NCBI GenBank assembly: GCA_023382675.1
Contig: JAHDWN010000028.1
Coordinates: 1 to 64,000 of the forward strand
DNA from: Anaerolineae bacterium
GTDB taxonomy: Bacteria; Chloroflexota; Anaerolineae; Aggregatilineales; Phototrophicaceae
Direction of reading: 5' to 3'
DNA: 64,000 bases
The translations under genes and the position numbers were made by a program. Below, one piece after another: positions 63,944 to 64,000 of the stretch. Below the pieces are notes generated by a model, which saw only the letters and a list, made by a program, of their open reading frames with translations, was not told the DNA's origin and searched no databases. Position 1 is the first letter of the stretch. Each line of letters starts with the position of its first letter.

Positions 63944-64000
63944 TCACCCCACCTCTCAGGATGCCAGCGGCTGGATTAACTCCGGCGAGCTATAGCCAGC

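Overview
The window is about 60% GC, densely coded, with short intergenic gaps and many 4-base ATGA overlaps. Gene content and protein style suggest a Chloroflexota bacterium, probably of an Anaerolineae-like lineage: a single-membrane-type set (short YidC, Jag/KhpB, LytR-CpsA-Psr protein, lipoproteins), a PTPS-related GT-C-like membrane protein, a two-domain ThrRS-like/uridine kinase, duplicated PucR regulators and many TPR membrane proteins. The taxonomic call is inference. I saw no rRNA, tRNA, CRISPR array, insertion sequence or prophage gene.

Layout. 1-2 kb: 3' part of uvrB. 2-8.5 kb, minus strand: rpmH-rnpA-yidD-(beta-propeller lipoprotein)-yidC-jag-pfkB-like, followed by tpx and an M29 aminopeptidase. 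Back-to-back promoters at 8.53-8.60 kb drive rpmH leftwards and an unrecognised three-gene operon (8.65-11.1 kb) rightwards; dnaA is not here. 11.2-14.3 kb: LCP protein, 6-phosphofructokinase with an altered metal-site residue, a lipoprotein and a small membrane protein. 14.5-22.8 kb: glutamate synthase large subunit flanked by two PucR-type regulators. 23-26.5 kb: ileS with a short upstream ORF that has a near-perfect ribosome binding site. 26.5-31.5 kb, minus strand: GNAT-GNAT-AlaX and four membrane proteins, three of them with TPRs. 31.6-35.8 kb, plus strand: PTPS-related membrane protein, small TPR protein, URO-D-like protein, rsmD. 35.8-39.7 kb: cca and hpt (minus), TGS/ThrRS-like uridine kinase (plus).

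39.7-51.2 kb is an arginine/carbamoyl-phosphate cluster on the minus strand: argC-EamA-argB-HNH-argD-argJ-carA-Uma2-orphan-carB. Upstream of argC there is a consensus-like promoter, then a 33-codon ORF with a run of arginine codons, then a rho-independent terminator before argC. This has the form of a ribosome-mediated attenuator responding to Arg-tRNA supply, and I consider it the most interesting signal in the window.

51.3-55.2 kb: a Gld-type ABC exporter module. 55.2-64 kb: the primary sigma factor, a LiaF-like membrane protein, a GNAT enzyme, a multi-TM/GAF/HTH receptor, a three-repeat S1 protein and an FtsK/SpoIIIE translocase. Most genes are housekeeping (repair, translation, nitrogen and arginine metabolism, chromosome segregation); the accessory interest lies in unfamiliar genes placed inside these conserved operons and in the leader sequences.
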